The notes beneath the pieces were generated by a model. The model was not told the origin of the DNA, did not search any database, and saw nothing but the letters and a program-made list of their open reading frames with translations. From Azotobacter vinelandii CA (GTDB taxonomy: Bacteria; Pseudomonadota; Gammaproteobacteria; Pseudomonadales; Pseudomonadaceae), in NCBI RefSeq assembly GCF_000380335.1, contig NC_021149.1, positions 4,764,501 to 4,828,500 of the forward strand: a DNA stretch of 64,000 bases. The letters are read 5' to 3'. Of this stretch, positions 41,381 to 50,816 are shown piece after piece. Both the position numbers and the translations under genes were made by a program. How positions within the stretch are numbered: the stretch's first letter is position 1; the number at the start of each line of letters is the position of its first letter.

Positions 41381-42598
41381 TCAGGCGCGCGCCAGCGCTG
41401 GAAGGTCGCCGCTCAAGCCGAGGGCCTGGCGGACGAACAGCGCCTTGCCCTCGGGCAGATTGTCCATCCACTTCAGGCCGCTGTTGCGCAGCCAGCGCAG
41501 CGGCAACGGATCGGCCTGGAACAGCCGCTCGAAGCCTTCCATCGCCGCCATCATCGCCAGGTTGTGGGGCATACGCCGGCGCTCGAAACGGCTCAGCACG
41601 CGCAGATCGGCCAGTCGCTCGCCACGCGAACGGGCCTGCAGCAGCGCTTCGGCCAGGGTCGCGGCATCGAGGAAACCGAGGTTGACCCCCTGCCCCGCCA
41701 GCGGATGGATGACATGGGCGGCATCGCCGATCAGCGCCAGGCCGGGCTCGACGTAGCGCCGGGCATGCCGCTGGCGCAGCGGGATGCAGTGTCGCGGATC
41801 GACCTCCAGCACTTCGCCGAGACGCCACTCGAAGGCAGCGCCCAGGGCCCTGGCGAAGGCCGCATCGTCTAGGGCCATCAGCCGCCCGGCCTGCTGCGGA
41901 GTGACCGACCAGACGATCGAGCACCAGTGCCGGTCGGCGTCCCGCTCCAGCGGCAGGAAGGCCAGCGGCCCGTCGTCGGTGAAGCGCTGCCAGGCGGTGC
42001 GGCGGTGCGGTTCGGCGCAACGCACGCTGGTGACGATGGCGTGGTGCAGGTAATCCCATTCGCGGGTGGCGCAGCCGGCCAGGCGACGGATCGTCGAGTT
42101 GGCGCCGTCGGCGGCGACCAGGAGCGGCGAGCGCAACTGGCGGCCGTCGCCCAGGCGGACCAGCCAACCGTCGCCGGAGCGGCGCAGTCCGTCCAGGCGG
42201 ATGCCGGGCAGCAGGCCGACCCCACTGCCGGCCAGGCACTCGAGCAGGGCATCCTGCACCACCCGGTTCTCGACGATGTGACCGAGTACCTCGGCATGCA
42301 CGCTGGCCGCCGAGAAGTGGATCCGCCCGGTGCCGGAGCCGTCCCACACCTGCATCTCGCCGTAGGGAGCGGCGCGCCGGGCGCGGATGCCGTCCCAGGC
42401 GCCGAGGCGCTCGAGGATGCGCTGGCTGGCGGCGGACAGTGCGCTGACCCGCGGCTCGAAGGGCGCCGCGGGATTCCAGGGAGCCACCTCGAGCGGCCCG
42501 CGGTCCAGCAGCAGGATATCCAGACCGCTGTCCTGCAGGGCCAGCGCCAGGGCGCTGCCGACCATTCCGGCGCCGACGATGATCAGATCCGCGTGCAT
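41381..42598 (-). CDS. ubiI: FAD-dependent ubiquinone-biosynthesis hydroxylase (UbiI/VisC type)
   Basis: A 405-residue flavin monooxygenase of the UbiH/COQ6 family. The N-terminal FAD motif is IIVGAGMVGSALALALQDSG and the C-terminal one GDAAHVIHPLAGQGVNLGFL. By position (second gene after pepP-ubiH) it is the C5-hydroxylase of the quinone ring (UbiI/VisC) in Pseudomonas-like genomes; UbiF cannot be fully excluded. It follows ubiH by 64 bases in the same direction and ends the cluster. Confidence 0.85.
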   Translation of the reverse strand: MHADLIIVGAGMVGSALALALQDSGLDILLLDRGPLEVAPWNPAAPFEPRVSALSAASQRILERLGAWDGIRARRAAPYGEMQVWDGSGTGRIHFSAASVHAEVLGHIVENRVVQDALLECLAGSGVGLLPGIRLDGLRRSGDGWLVRLGDGRQLRSPLLVAADGANSTIRRLAGCATREWDYLHHAIVTSVRCAEPHRRTAWQRFTDDGPLAFLPLERDADRHWCSIVWSVTPQQAGRLMALDDAAFARALGAAFEWRLGEVLEVDPRHCIPLRQRHARRYVEPGLALIGDAAHVIHPLAGQGVNLGFLDAATLAEALLQARSRGERLADLRVLSRFERRRMPHNLAMMAAMEGFERLFQADPLPLRWLRNSGLKWMDNLPEGKALFVRQALGLSGDLPALARA

Positions 42599-42662
42599 GC
42601 TTTCCTCAATTCGCAAGGGGCGTCCGGCCACGCCCGCCGTTTTCGATGATCGTGCGCCGGCC

Positions 42663-43850
42663 TCAGGCCTGCGCACGGGTGCCGAGTCCCATGGCCTGGC
42701 GGGCGAACCAGTGCTTCGCCGGCGGTAGCAGGTCGAGACCGAGCAGGCCGAGGCTGCGCCCGTCGGCGAGCAGCGGCATGGCCGTGGCGAACAGCCGGGT
42801 GACCCGGTCGGAGAAGCCCACGGTCAGTTGCTGGTCGAGACGCTGGCGGGCCTGGTAGCGCAGCAGGGTGGCGAAGTCGCCGGGCTCGGCCGGACTCGCC
42901 AGCAGTTCCTCGGCCAAGCACAGGGTGTCGCGCAGGGACAGGTTGTAGCCCTGACCGGCGATGGGGTGCAGGCTGTGGGCGGCATTACCGAGCAGGGCCA
43001 GATGCGGCCGCACCTGCTCCTCGGCCTCGACCAGCGCCAGGGCGTAGAGATGACGGGCCCCCAGGTGGCGGAAGGCGCCGAGGCGGTAGCCGAACTGCTG
43101 CTGCAGCTCGCCGAGGAACTGCCGCTCGTCCAGCGCCAGCAGGCGCCCGGCATCGCCGGTCTGGCGGGTCCAGACCAGCGCGCAACGGTTCTCCGCCAGC
43201 GGCAGCAGGGCCAGCGGGCCGTCCTGGGTGAAACGCTCGAAGGCCTGGCCACGGTGCGGCTCGCTGGGCGTGACGTTGGCGATCAGGGCCGCCTGCCCGT
43301 AGGGCCGATAGCGCACGTGGATGCCGAGCCGCTCGCGCAGTTCGGAGCGACCGCCGTCGGCGAGCACCGCCAGGGCGCAGTCGAGATGGCTGTCGTCGTC
43401 CAGGTGCAGCCGGTAGCCATCGTCGAGCGGGGTCATGCGCTGCACTTCGGCCGGGCAGCGCCAGGCGACCACCGAGGAATCCAGCGCCTGCCACAGGCAC
43501 TCGCCGAGCCAGGCGTTCTCCACCACGTAGCCGAGGGCCGGCACGCCCTCTTCCGAGGCGCGCAGGCGCGCGGCGCCGAAACGCCCACGCTCGGAGACGT
43601 GGATCTGCAGGATCGGCTCGGCGCGGCGGGCGATCGCCGGCCACAGGCCGAGGCGCTCGTAGATCCGCTGTGTACCGAAGGACAGCGCCGAGCAACGCGC
43701 GTCGTAACTCGGCTGATAAGGCTCGCCGGGGGCATGCGGCTCGATCAGCACGATCCGCCAGCCACGCGCCCTGGCGCCCTCCTGCAGGGCCAGGGCCAGG
43801 CTCGCCCCGACCAGGCCGCCGCCGACGATCGCCAGTTCCACCCGGGCCAT
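42663..43850 (-). CDS. ubiH: 2-octaprenyl-6-methoxyphenol hydroxylase
   Basis: UbiH adds the C1 hydroxyl in ubiquinone synthesis. The 395-residue product has LAIVGGGLVGASLALALQEG for FAD binding and the family motif HSLHPIAGQGYNLSLRDTLC. It begins 2 bases after the pepP stop, so the two are one transcript. This pepP-ubiH-ubiI order is the pseudomonad one and helps to separate UbiH from UbiI. Confidence 0.92.
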   Translation of the reverse strand: MARVELAIVGGGLVGASLALALQEGARARGWRIVLIEPHAPGEPYQPSYDARCSALSFGTQRIYERLGLWPAIARRAEPILQIHVSERGRFGAARLRASEEGVPALGYVVENAWLGECLWQALDSSVVAWRCPAEVQRMTPLDDGYRLHLDDDSHLDCALAVLADGGRSELRERLGIHVRYRPYGQAALIANVTPSEPHRGQAFERFTQDGPLALLPLAENRCALVWTRQTGDAGRLLALDERQFLGELQQQFGYRLGAFRHLGARHLYALALVEAEEQVRPHLALLGNAAHSLHPIAGQGYNLSLRDTLCLAEELLASPAEPGDFATLLRYQARQRLDQQLTVGFSDRVTRLFATAMPLLADGRSLGLLGLDLLPPAKHWFARQAMGLGTRAQA

Positions 43851-43852
43851 GC

Positions 43853-45187
43853 TCAGGCCGCCCGGCCGCGTGTCGCGGCCATCAGTGCCTCGATCTCGGC
43901 GACGCTCTTGGGCACGCCGTCGGTGAGGATCTCGTAGCCGGACTCGGTGACTGCCACATCGTCCTCGATGCGCACGCCGATGCCGCGCCATTTCCGCTCG
44001 ACCTTGTCGTTGTCGGCGGCGATATAGATGCCCGGCTCGACGGTCATCGTCATGCCCGGTTCGAGCAGGCGCCACTGACCGTCGATCCTGTAGTCGCCGA
44101 CGTCGTGCACGTCCATGCCCAGCCAGTGACCGGCACGGTGCATGTAGAAGGGCTTGTAGGCCTCGGCGGCGATCAGTTCGTCGACCTCGCCGCGCAGCAG
44201 CCCCAGCTCCACCAGTCCGGCGGTGATCACCCGCACCGTGGCCTCGTGGGCCTCGTTCCAGCGGCGGCCGGGGGCGATGTGCCCGAACGCCTCCAGATTG
44301 GCGGCCAGCACCAGTTCGTAGATGGCCTTCTGCTCGGGCGAGAAGCGGCCATTGACCGGAAAGGTGCGGGTGATGTCGCTGGCATAGCAGTCGAGCTCGC
44401 AGCCGGCGTCGATCAGCACCAGATCGCCGTCGCGCAGCGGCCGGTCGTTTTCCCGGTAGTGCAGGATGCAGGCATTGCGGCCGCCGGCGACGATCGAGCC
44501 ATAGGCCGGCATCCGCGCCCCGCCCTTGCGGAACTCGTATTCCAGCTCGGCCTCCAGGTGGTATTCGTGGAGCCCCGGGCGGCAGGCCTGCATGGCGCGC
44601 ACGTGGGCGCGGGCGGAGACGACCGCGGCCTCGCGCATCACCGCCAGCTCGGCGGCGTTCTTGTACAGGCGCATCTCGTGCAGCAGGTGGTCGAGGGCGA
44701 CGAACTCGCTCGGCGGCTGCGCTCCCTGGCGGGCCTTGGAGCGGATGGTCTTGATCCACTCCATCAACTGATGATCGAAGGTCTCGTTGCTGCCGATGGC
44801 GTAGTAGACGCGGCTGCGTCCCTCGATCAGGCCGGGCAGGATGTCATCGATGTCGGCGATGGGGAAGGCGTCATCCGCGCCGAAGTCGCGCACCGCGCCC
44901 TCCTGGCCGGCGCGCAGGCCGTCCCAGAGTTCGCGCTCGGGATCGCGCTCGCGGCAAAAGAGCACGTATTCGCCATGCTCGCGACCGGGAATCAGGGCGA
45001 TCACCGCCTCCGGCTCGGGGAAGCCGGAGAGGTACTGGAAATCGCTATCCTGCCGGTATACGTGCTCGACGTCGCGATTGCGTATATACACCGGTGCCGC
45101 CGGCAGGATGGCGATGCTGTTGGGCTCCATCTGCGCCATCAGCGCCTTGCGCCGGCGGGCGTATTCCGACTTCGGGATGCAGGTCAT
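43853..45187 (-). CDS. pepP: Xaa-Pro aminopeptidase
   Basis: PepP removes an N-terminal residue that is followed by proline. The 444-residue protein has the creatinase-like N-terminal domain and the pita-bread catalytic domain with di-manganese ligands: the two Asp of LIDAGCELDCYASDITRTF, His in MHRAGHWLGMDVHD, Glu in MTMTVEPGIYI and Glu in GVRIEDDVAV. It is complete. It lies between a YgfB-like gene and ubiH, an arrangement shared with E. coli and P. aeruginosa. Confidence 0.96.
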   Translation of the reverse strand: MTCIPKSEYARRRKALMAQMEPNSIAILPAAPVYIRNRDVEHVYRQDSDFQYLSGFPEPEAVIALIPGREHGEYVLFCRERDPERELWDGLRAGQEGAVRDFGADDAFPIADIDDILPGLIEGRSRVYYAIGSNETFDHQLMEWIKTIRSKARQGAQPPSEFVALDHLLHEMRLYKNAAELAVMREAAVVSARAHVRAMQACRPGLHEYHLEAELEYEFRKGGARMPAYGSIVAGGRNACILHYRENDRPLRDGDLVLIDAGCELDCYASDITRTFPVNGRFSPEQKAIYELVLAANLEAFGHIAPGRRWNEAHEATVRVITAGLVELGLLRGEVDELIAAEAYKPFYMHRAGHWLGMDVHDVGDYRIDGQWRLLEPGMTMTVEPGIYIAADNDKVERKWRGIGVRIEDDVAVTESGYEILTDGVPKSVAEIEALMAATRGRAA

Positions 45188-45222
45188 GTGCGCTCCTCGT
45201 TGACTGGACAGGCGTCTGCGCC

Positions 45223-45777
45223 TCAATGCACGGACGGCTTGGGCGCCGGCGCGACCGGACCGGCGCACTCGGTGAACAACAGGAGCGGCGCGACCCGGAG
45301 GTATTCCATGACCTCCATGTAGGCACCCTCTCCCTCCTCGGAATCCTCCAGCGCGCTCTGCACCTGGGAGATGGCGGCAAGGTCCTGCAGCACCTCCATG
45401 GCTTCCGCGCTCAGCGGCCGGTCGCCGGCAGCCAGACCGAAGCCGCCGAGAAAGCCCTGGCACCACTGCCCCAGAGCGGCGGCCCGCTCGGCCAGCGGCG
45501 CTTCGTCGGAAGGCAGCAGCAGGACCACGGCGACCTCGCCGCCGGTCAGTTCGCCCTTGACCATTTCCTGCAGGCCGATCAGCGCCTGGCGCACGTTGTC
45601 CGGGATCTGGCCGCCGAGCAGGTCGGCGGCATCGGCCAGCCAGGCGTCGACCTCGAAACCGGCTCCGGCACAACTGCGGCCGAGCAACTGGCCGTGCAGC
45701 TCCGCCGGGGACCGGTCCCTGCCGCTACTGGCCAGCAGAGCGGAAAACGCCGCGTAGGGGGATTTGTCGGTGGACAT
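45223..45777 (-). CDS. YecA/YgfB-family (UPF0149) protein
   Basis: A 184-residue acidic, mostly helical protein of the YgfB/UPF0149 family. Typical segments are [20 protein letters not shown] and [15 protein letters not shown]. YgfB-like genes precede pepP in many gammaproteobacteria; in P. aeruginosa the homologue affects expression of ampDh3 and beta-lactam resistance. It starts 35 bases before pepP and is divergent from the zapA unit. Confidence 0.88.
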   Translation of the reverse strand: MSTDKSPYAAFSALLASSGRDRSPAELHGQLLGRSCAGAGFEVDAWLADAADLLGGQIPDNVRQALIGLQEMVKGELTGGEVAVVLLLPSDEAPLAERAAALGQWCQGFLGGFGLAAGDRPLSAEAMEVLQDLAAISQVQSALEDSEEGEGAYMEVMEYLRVAPLLLFTECAGPVAPAPKPSVH

Positions 45778-45964
45778 ATCGGACTCGCCTTCTTCGTGCA
45801 CCCGAGTTGGCGGCGCTCTGCAAAAGCGCCGACGCTCATGAGGCGCCACGGGAAGCAAATGACTAGAATGTGATCGCGTATCCTAGCACCGGCGGGCGCA
45901 CCAAGACCATCGGAGCGCCGCCGGAGTCTCGAACCCCGTTCATTCGCAGAGAAAAAGAGGCGCC

Positions 45965-46174
45965 ATGGAAGACGACGACCTGAAAGCCCTTGCCCGTCAG
46001 TTGGAACTGTTGATCCAGCGTCTCGAGCAGATCAAGGCCCACAACCGGTTTCTCCTGGCGAATGAAAAAGCCTGGCGGGAAGAGCGCGCCCACCTCATCG
46101 AAAAGAACGAAATCGCCAGGCACAAGGTCGAATCGATGATTTCACGTTTGAAAGCCCTGGAGCAGGACTCATGA
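45965..46174 (+). CDS. TIGR02449-type coiled-coil protein (ZapB-like)
   Basis: A 69-residue coiled-coil (LKALARQLELLIQRLEQIKA, then RFLLANEKAWREERAHLIEK). The length and position just before zapA match the TIGR02449 family. A role in Z-ring organisation with ZapA is likely but not shown here. Its stop overlaps zapA by 4 bases (ATGA). Confidence 0.88.
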   Translation: MEDDDLKALARQLELLIQRLEQIKAHNRFLLANEKAWREERAHLIEKNEIARHKVESMISRLKALEQDS

Positions 46175-46485
46175 GCCAGTCGCACACCATCACCGTCCAC
46201 ATTCTCGACAAGGATTACTGCATCGCCTGCCCACCGGAAGAACGGGCCAACCTGGAAAGCGCCGCCCGTTACCTGGATGGGAAAATGCGGGAAATCCGCT
46301 CGAGCGGAAAGGTCATCGGTGCCGAGCGCATCGCGGTGATGGCCGCCCTCAACATCACCCACGACCTGCTGCACAAGCAGGAGCGCCTGGACCTGCAGGC
46401 CAGCTCGACCCGCGAGCAGGTGCGTACCCTGCTCGAGCGTGTCGACCGCGCGCTGACCAACAATCCGGATGAGCTGACGACCTGA
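46171..46485 (+). CDS. zapA: Cell division protein ZapA
   Basis: A 104-residue FtsZ-binding protein. It starts SQSHTITVHILDKDYCIACP and includes the globular-domain ending AALNITHDLLHKQ, then a C-terminal coiled coil. ZapA crosslinks FtsZ filaments at midcell. The gene is directly upstream of the 6S RNA, the conserved zapA-ssrS-fau arrangement. Confidence 0.95.
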   Translation: MSQSHTITVHILDKDYCIACPPEERANLESAARYLDGKMREIRSSGKVIGAERIAVMAALNITHDLLHKQERLDLQASSTREQVRTLLERVDRALTNNPDELTT

Positions 46486-46515
46486 GTCCCATCTGATTCG
46501 GATATACTGGCGATC

Positions 46516-46695
46516 ACTCCCTGGTGTGTACGCCAGTCGGCCACGTCCCTCTCCCGATACGCAAAACCTCGGAGGCTGTACGTGTGACCCGTGTGCATGT
46601 CCGCCTGACGGAAAGCCTTAAGGTCATCGGCAGTCGCCACCTTGAACTTTCGGGTTCAAGGGTCAAGCCGGCAGCGGCACGTCGGGGAGTCCATT
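46516..46695 (+). ncRNA. ssrS: 6S RNA
   Basis: The conserved gammaproteobacterial 6S sequence is recognisable: CCTGGTGTGTACGCCAGTCG near the 5' end, the central region with GATACGCAAAACC, GTGTGCATGTCCGCC and GGAAAGCCTTAAGG, and a closing 3' GGGGAGTCC. A TATACT -10 at 46503-46508 puts the start near 46516. It lies between zapA and the 5-formyl-THF cyclo-ligase as in other gammaproteobacteria. It sequesters sigma-70 polymerase in stationary phase. Ends are estimated to within a few bases. Confidence 0.9.
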
Positions 46696-46769
46696 TCACA
46701 TCGCTTGCCGTGCCGCGACGAAATTTCCGGCATGGCTGTCGGCCCCCTCCCGGCACCCGCTGATTCGGC

Positions 46770-47432
46770 ATGATCGAAACCGCCAGCCTTTCCCGCGCCC
46801 AGCTGCGCCGCCTGCTTCGCGAGCGACGGCGTGCGCTCGATCCTCATCGCCAGCGCCAGGCCGCTCGCCGGCTCTATCGCCAGTTGGCGCAGCATCCGCT
46901 GTTCCGTCGCAGCCGCCACCTGGCGCTGTATCTGCCCAACGACGGCGAGATCGACCCCGGACTGCTGCTCGCGGCCGCCCAGCGCCGCGGCAAGGCGACC
47001 TATCTGCCGGTGCTCAACGCCTGGCCGGCGACGCGCATGGTGTTCCAGCGCGTTCACTCCGGCGAACCACTGCTCCCGAACCGCTTCCGCATCCGCGAGC
47101 CCCACCCGAACCGGGCCCGGCAACGCAAGGTCTGGACGCTGGATCTGTTGCTGATGCCCCTCGTCGGCTTCGATGCCGAAGGCGGACGACTGGGCATGGG
47201 CGGCGGCTTCTACGACCGCAGCCTGGCCTATCGAGCCCGCCACAGATACTGCCGCAAACCCGTGCTGCTGGGCCTGGCCCACGAATGTCAAAAGGTCGAT
47301 CGACTGGCGCTGGCCAGTTGGGACGTGCCATTGGCGGCCACGGTGACGGATCGGGCCTGGTATGCGGCCGACAACAGGAAAGTGGCGAGGAAGGGGCAGT
47401 TGCACCGCAATCCCTGCGGTGCCTGCGAATAG
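46770..47432 (+). CDS. 5-formyltetrahydrofolate cyclo-ligase
   Basis: A 220-residue enzyme (Fau/YgfA) that turns 5-formyl-THF into 5,10-methenyl-THF using ATP. It has LRRLLRERRRALDPHRQRQA at the N-terminus and the conserved LVGFDAEGGRLGMGGGFYDR motif near residues 131-150. The C-terminus is slightly longer than in E. coli. The gene is placed behind 6S RNA, as is usual, and in E. coli the two are processed from one transcript. Confidence 0.93.
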   Translation: MIETASLSRAQLRRLLRERRRALDPHRQRQAARRLYRQLAQHPLFRRSRHLALYLPNDGEIDPGLLLAAAQRRGKATYLPVLNAWPATRMVFQRVHSGEPLLPNRFRIREPHPNRARQRKVWTLDLLLMPLVGFDAEGGRLGMGGGFYDRSLAYRARHRYCRKPVLLGLAHECQKVDRLALASWDVPLAATVTDRAWYAADNRKVARKGQLHRNPCGACE

Positions 47433-47433
47433 A

Positions 47434-47568
47434 TCAAAAACCGCGGGACAGACTCGGCGCTTGAATGCTCCGCTGTTGTTCCCAGTGGCTTTGCGCGTAG
47501 CCTGTGGTGACCACCCCCAATCCGAAGAGAATGACGAGAACCCACAGTAGATCTGGCTTGCGCTTCAT
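47434..47568 (-). CDS. 44-residue single-span membrane protein
   Basis: A short ORF with start MKRKPDLLWVLVILFGLGVV and one membrane helix (about residues 7-25) after a positively charged N-terminus. The tail TTGYAQSHWEQQ is soluble. An AGGCAATCG lies before the ATG (47568), with GGGGGAGG further upstream at a longer distance. It is convergent with the cyclo-ligase gene by one base. I believe similar small proteins occur at this site in Pseudomonas. Function is unknown. Confidence 0.6.
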   Translation of the reverse strand: MKRKPDLLWVLVILFGLGVVTTGYAQSHWEQQRSIQAPSLSRGF

Positions 47569-47755
47569 CGATTGCCTCCCCCTTCAAGGCACATCACGAT
47601 GATGAACGGCGATGAACGGGCGGCTGCGACAGCCACCCTCCCCCCATGAAGCGGCGGAATTCTCCGCCAACTCGATCGGCCAATCAAACCCCGGTCATCG
47701 ATAAGATCGATGCTTTTTTCGGCGTTCCGATGACCGGCATCCGGAGCCAATTCCC

Positions 47756-48205
47756 ATGCCGTACTGGCTGATGAAATCCGAACCCGATGCCTTCTCCGTG
47801 GCTACACTACAGCACCGCCAGCGGGCATGTTGGGACGGAGTACGCAATTACCAGGCACGTAATTTTCTGCGGAGCATGCAGCCCGGCGAGCTGTTTTTCT
47901 TCTATCACTCCAGTTGTCCACGACCGGGAATCGTCGGGATAGGCCGCATCGTCAGCGGCGCCTATCCCGACCCCAGCGCCCTCGAACCGCAAAGCCCCTA
48001 CTTCGATGCCAAGGCCGGCGCGGAAAGGAATCCGTGGGTCGCGGTCGATGTGGAGTTCGTCGAAGCCTTCGGCGACGTCATCGAGCTGATGCGCCTGCGT
48101 AGCACACCGGACCTGGCGCAGCTACCGCTGCTGAAGAAGGGCAACCGGCTCTCGGTGATGCCGGTAAGCGCTGGCGAATGGGCCGCCGTACTGGCGCTGC
48201 GCTGA
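47756..48205 (+). CDS. EVE-domain protein
   Basis: A 149-residue protein made of one EVE domain. It begins YWLMKSEPDAFSVATLQHRQ and has the WDGVRNYQARNFLR segment that lines the base-binding pocket, then GELFFFYHSS. The EVE fold is related to PUA/YTH and can bind modified nucleotides. A stand-alone EVE protein next to 5-formyl-THF ligase is common in gammaproteobacteria. It is convergent with the ferredoxin reductase gene. Confidence 0.93.
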   Translation: MPYWLMKSEPDAFSVATLQHRQRACWDGVRNYQARNFLRSMQPGELFFFYHSSCPRPGIVGIGRIVSGAYPDPSALEPQSPYFDAKAGAERNPWVAVDVEFVEAFGDVIELMRLRSTPDLAQLPLLKKGNRLSVMPVSAGEWAAVLALR

Positions 48206-48216
48206 GCCAGCCGGCC

Positions 48217-49185
48217 TCAGGGCCTGGGGGCATAGGCGAAGACGTCGGCACGCATCTGCCGGGCATCCATGCCAGCCTCGACCAGCGCATCCAGGGTGGC
48301 GTAGACCATGCCCGGCGAACCGCTGGCATAGACCTGCAACGCCCGCAGATCGTCGAAGTCCTGGCGCACAGCCTCGTGCAGCAGACCGCAGCGTCCCTCC
48401 CAGCCGCACAGGTCGCTGACCACCCGATGCAGGTGCAGATTGGGCAGGTGCCGCCACTCTTCCTCACAGGGCAACCGATAGAAGTCTTCGGGCCGCCGCG
48501 CGCCCCAGTAGAGATGGATCGGCCAAGTGAAGCCGTTCGCCCGGCAATGCTCTACCAGACTCTGCATCTGCGCCATGCCGGTGCCGGCGGCGATCAGCAC
48601 CAGGGGACCATCCGGCAGCGCGGCCATATGGGCGTCGCCGAATGGCAGGCGCACGCGGGCGAAGCCCTGGCGGCGGATGAAAGCCAGCAGGTCCCGAGCC
48701 GAGTTCTCGCGCGCCAGAACGTGGAGTTCCAGCTCTCGTCCCATGTCGGGTGCCGAGGCCAGGGAAAAGGAGGAGAAGCTGCCGTCCTCGCGCTGCAGTT
48801 GCAGGTACTGCCCGGCGTGGTAGCGCGGCGGCTTGCCCGCCGGCGCCCGTAGCCGCACCCGGAACACGTCGCCGCCGAGATCCTCGCAATCGACCAGTTG
48901 GCAGCTCAGTTCGCGTACCGGCAGCTCGCCCGGCGCCAGCACAGCGTCCCAGTGCAGCACGCAATCCTCCAGCGGCTCGGCCTGGCAGGTCAGCACCTCG
49001 CCCTGGGCGAGCACCTCGTCCCCCTGGCGCACCCGCCCTTCGAGCAGGCGCGCCGCGCAGACATGACAGTTGCCGTTGCGACAGCCCTGCGGGCATTCAT
49101 AACCGAGACGCAGCGCAGCATCGAGAATGGACTCGCCGACATTCACATCGATCTCGGCGCCACAGGGTTGCAGGGTCACTTTCAT
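48217..49185 (-). CDS. 2Fe-2S ferredoxin-NAD(P)H reductase (CDP-glucoseen reductase-like)
   Basis: A 322-residue electron-transfer protein. The N-terminal plant-type 2Fe-2S domain has cysteines in YECPQGCRNGNCHVCAARLL and LTCQ. An FAD domain follows (YHAGQYLQLQREDGSFSSFS, with the S[YF]S-like motif). The NAD-binding domain has VLIAAGTGMAQMQSLVEH. The same gene precedes or follows ubiD in pseudomonads; in E. coli Fre is linked to ubiD and can supply reduced flavin. Here it may support the UbiD/UbiX step, but this is inference. It lies 68 bases after ubiD. Confidence 0.88.
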   Translation of the reverse strand: MKVTLQPCGAEIDVNVGESILDAALRLGYECPQGCRNGNCHVCAARLLEGRVRQGDEVLAQGEVLTCQAEPLEDCVLHWDAVLAPGELPVRELSCQLVDCEDLGGDVFRVRLRAPAGKPPRYHAGQYLQLQREDGSFSSFSLASAPDMGRELELHVLARENSARDLLAFIRRQGFARVRLPFGDAHMAALPDGPLVLIAAGTGMAQMQSLVEHCRANGFTWPIHLYWGARRPEDFYRLPCEEEWRHLPNLHLHRVVSDLCGWEGRCGLLHEAVRQDFDDLRALQVYASGSPGMVYATLDALVEAGMDARQMRADVFAYAPRP

Positions 49186-49253
49186 GATGTTCCGTCACGG
49201 CAAGGGTGAATCGGGAAGGCGCCCCTGCCCATGCGGGCCAAGGCAGGCACCTC

Positions 49254-50720
49254 TCAGTCGAGGCCCAGCAGCGGCCAGAGCTCGTCGACACGCTGCTTCA
49301 CAGCCGGATCCTGACGGATGGCCCGCCCCCATTCGCGGCTGGTCTCGCCCGGCCACTTGTGGGTGGCATCCAGCCCCATCTTCGAACCCAGGCCGGAGAC
49401 CGGCGAGGCGAAATCGAGATAATCGATGGGCGTGTTGTCGATCAGCACGGTGTCGCGCTTGGGGTCCATGCGTGTGGTGATGGCCCAGATCACATCGTTC
49501 CAGTCACGGGCGTCGATGTCGTCGTCGGTGACGATGACGAACTTGGTATACATGAACTGGCGCAGGAATGACCAGACCCCCAGCATCACCCGCTTGGCGT
49601 GGCCCGGATACTGCTTCCTGATGGTCACCACCGCCATGCGGTAGGAGCAGCCCTCCGGCGGCAGGTAGAAATCGACGATCTCGGGGAACTGCTTCTGCAG
49701 GATCGGCACGAACACTTCGTTCAGCGCCACGCCGAGCACGGCGGGCTCGTCCGGCGGACGTCCGGTGTAGGTGCTGTGGTAGATGGCATCGCGTCGGCGG
49801 GTGATGCGCTCGATGGTGAACACCGGGAAACGGTCGACCTCGTTGTAGTAGCCGGTATGGTCGCCATAGGGCCCCTCATCGGCCATCTCTCCCGGATGGA
49901 TGTGCCCCTCCAGCACGATCTCGGCGCTGGCCGGCACCTGCAGATCGCTGCCGACCGCCTTGACCAGTTCGGTACGCTGGCCACGCAGCAAGCCGGCGAA
50001 GGCGTATTCGGACAGGGTGTCCGGCACCGGCGTGACCGCACCGAGGATGGTCGCCGGGTCGGCCCCGAGCGCCACCGCCACCGGATAGGGCCGGTCAGGG
50101 TGTTTCTGGCACCATTCGCGGTAATCCAAGGCGCCGCCACGGTGGCTGAGCCAGCGCATGATCACCTTGTTGCGGCCGAGCACCTGCTGCCGGTAGATGC
50201 CGAGGTTCTGCCGCTCCTTGTTCGGTCCGCGGGTGATGGTCAGCCCCCAGGTGATCAGCGGCGCGGCATCGCCTGGCCAGCAATGCTGCACGGGCAGCCT
50301 GCCGAGATCGACATCCTCGCCTTCGAGGATCACTTCCTGGCAGGGCGCATCCTTCAGCACCTTGGGCGCCATGCTGAGCACTTTCTTGAAAAGCGGCAGC
50401 TTGTCCCAGGCATCCTTGAGCCCCTTGGGCGGCTCCGGCTCCTTGAGGAGGGCCAGCAGCCGGCCGATCTCGCGCAGTTCGGAGACATCCTCGGCCCCCA
50501 TGCCGAACGCCACGCGCTGCGGTGTGCCGAACAGGTTGCCGAGCACCGGCATGTCGAAACCTATCGGCTTCTCGAACAGCAGAGCGGGCCCGCTGCGACG
50601 CAAGGTACGATCGCAGATTTCGGTCATTTCCAGTATGGGCGAGACCGGCGTCTGGATGCGCTTGAGCTCGCCACGCGCCTCCAGGGCGCGCAGGAAGTCG
50701 CGAAGATCGGAGTATTTCAT
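49254..50720 (-). CDS. ubiD: 3-octaprenyl-4-hydroxybenzoate carboxy-lyase
   Basis: UbiD decarboxylates the polyprenyl-4-hydroxybenzoate intermediate of ubiquinone synthesis using prenylated FMN made by UbiX. The 488-residue protein starts [20 protein letters not shown] and has [20 protein letters not shown], with the conserved Glu/Arg catalytic region, and [15 protein letters not shown]. It is complete. It lies downstream of rho in the same direction, behind a structured leader. Confidence 0.96.
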   Translation of the reverse strand: MKYSDLRDFLRALEARGELKRIQTPVSPILEMTEICDRTLRRSGPALLFEKPIGFDMPVLGNLFGTPQRVAFGMGAEDVSELREIGRLLALLKEPEPPKGLKDAWDKLPLFKKVLSMAPKVLKDAPCQEVILEGEDVDLGRLPVQHCWPGDAAPLITWGLTITRGPNKERQNLGIYRQQVLGRNKVIMRWLSHRGGALDYREWCQKHPDRPYPVAVALGADPATILGAVTPVPDTLSEYAFAGLLRGQRTELVKAVGSDLQVPASAEIVLEGHIHPGEMADEGPYGDHTGYYNEVDRFPVFTIERITRRRDAIYHSTYTGRPPDEPAVLGVALNEVFVPILQKQFPEIVDFYLPPEGCSYRMAVVTIRKQYPGHAKRVMLGVWSFLRQFMYTKFVIVTDDDIDARDWNDVIWAITTRMDPKRDTVLIDNTPIDYLDFASPVSGLGSKMGLDATHKWPGETSREWGRAIRQDPAVKQRVDELWPLLGLD

Positions 50721-50727
50721 GGAAACT

Positions 50728-50811
50728 GCGAGCCTCTGGCGGCAAGCCCCATGCCGGAGGGTGACGGCACCAACCTGCCCCCTTGCAGTCCGAGGCTCGC
50801 GACTTGTCGCG
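50728..50811 (-). promoter_or_regulatory. Structured leader between rho and ubiD with competing stems
   Basis: GCGAGCCTC (50728-50736) can pair with GAGGCTCGC (50792-50800) and enclose a GC-rich 55-base loop next to the ubiD start. A second stem, GCGAC/GTCGC near 50799-50811, uses some of the same bases, so the two exclude each other. It may be the rho terminator, an attenuator or a protein-binding leader. The FMN riboswitch conserved boxes are absent. Confidence 0.4.
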
Positions 50812-50816
50812 GCGGA

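Noticed and set aside
50728-50811. FMN riboswitch before ubiD
   Set aside because: The conserved FMN-box segments are missing; only generic stems are present.
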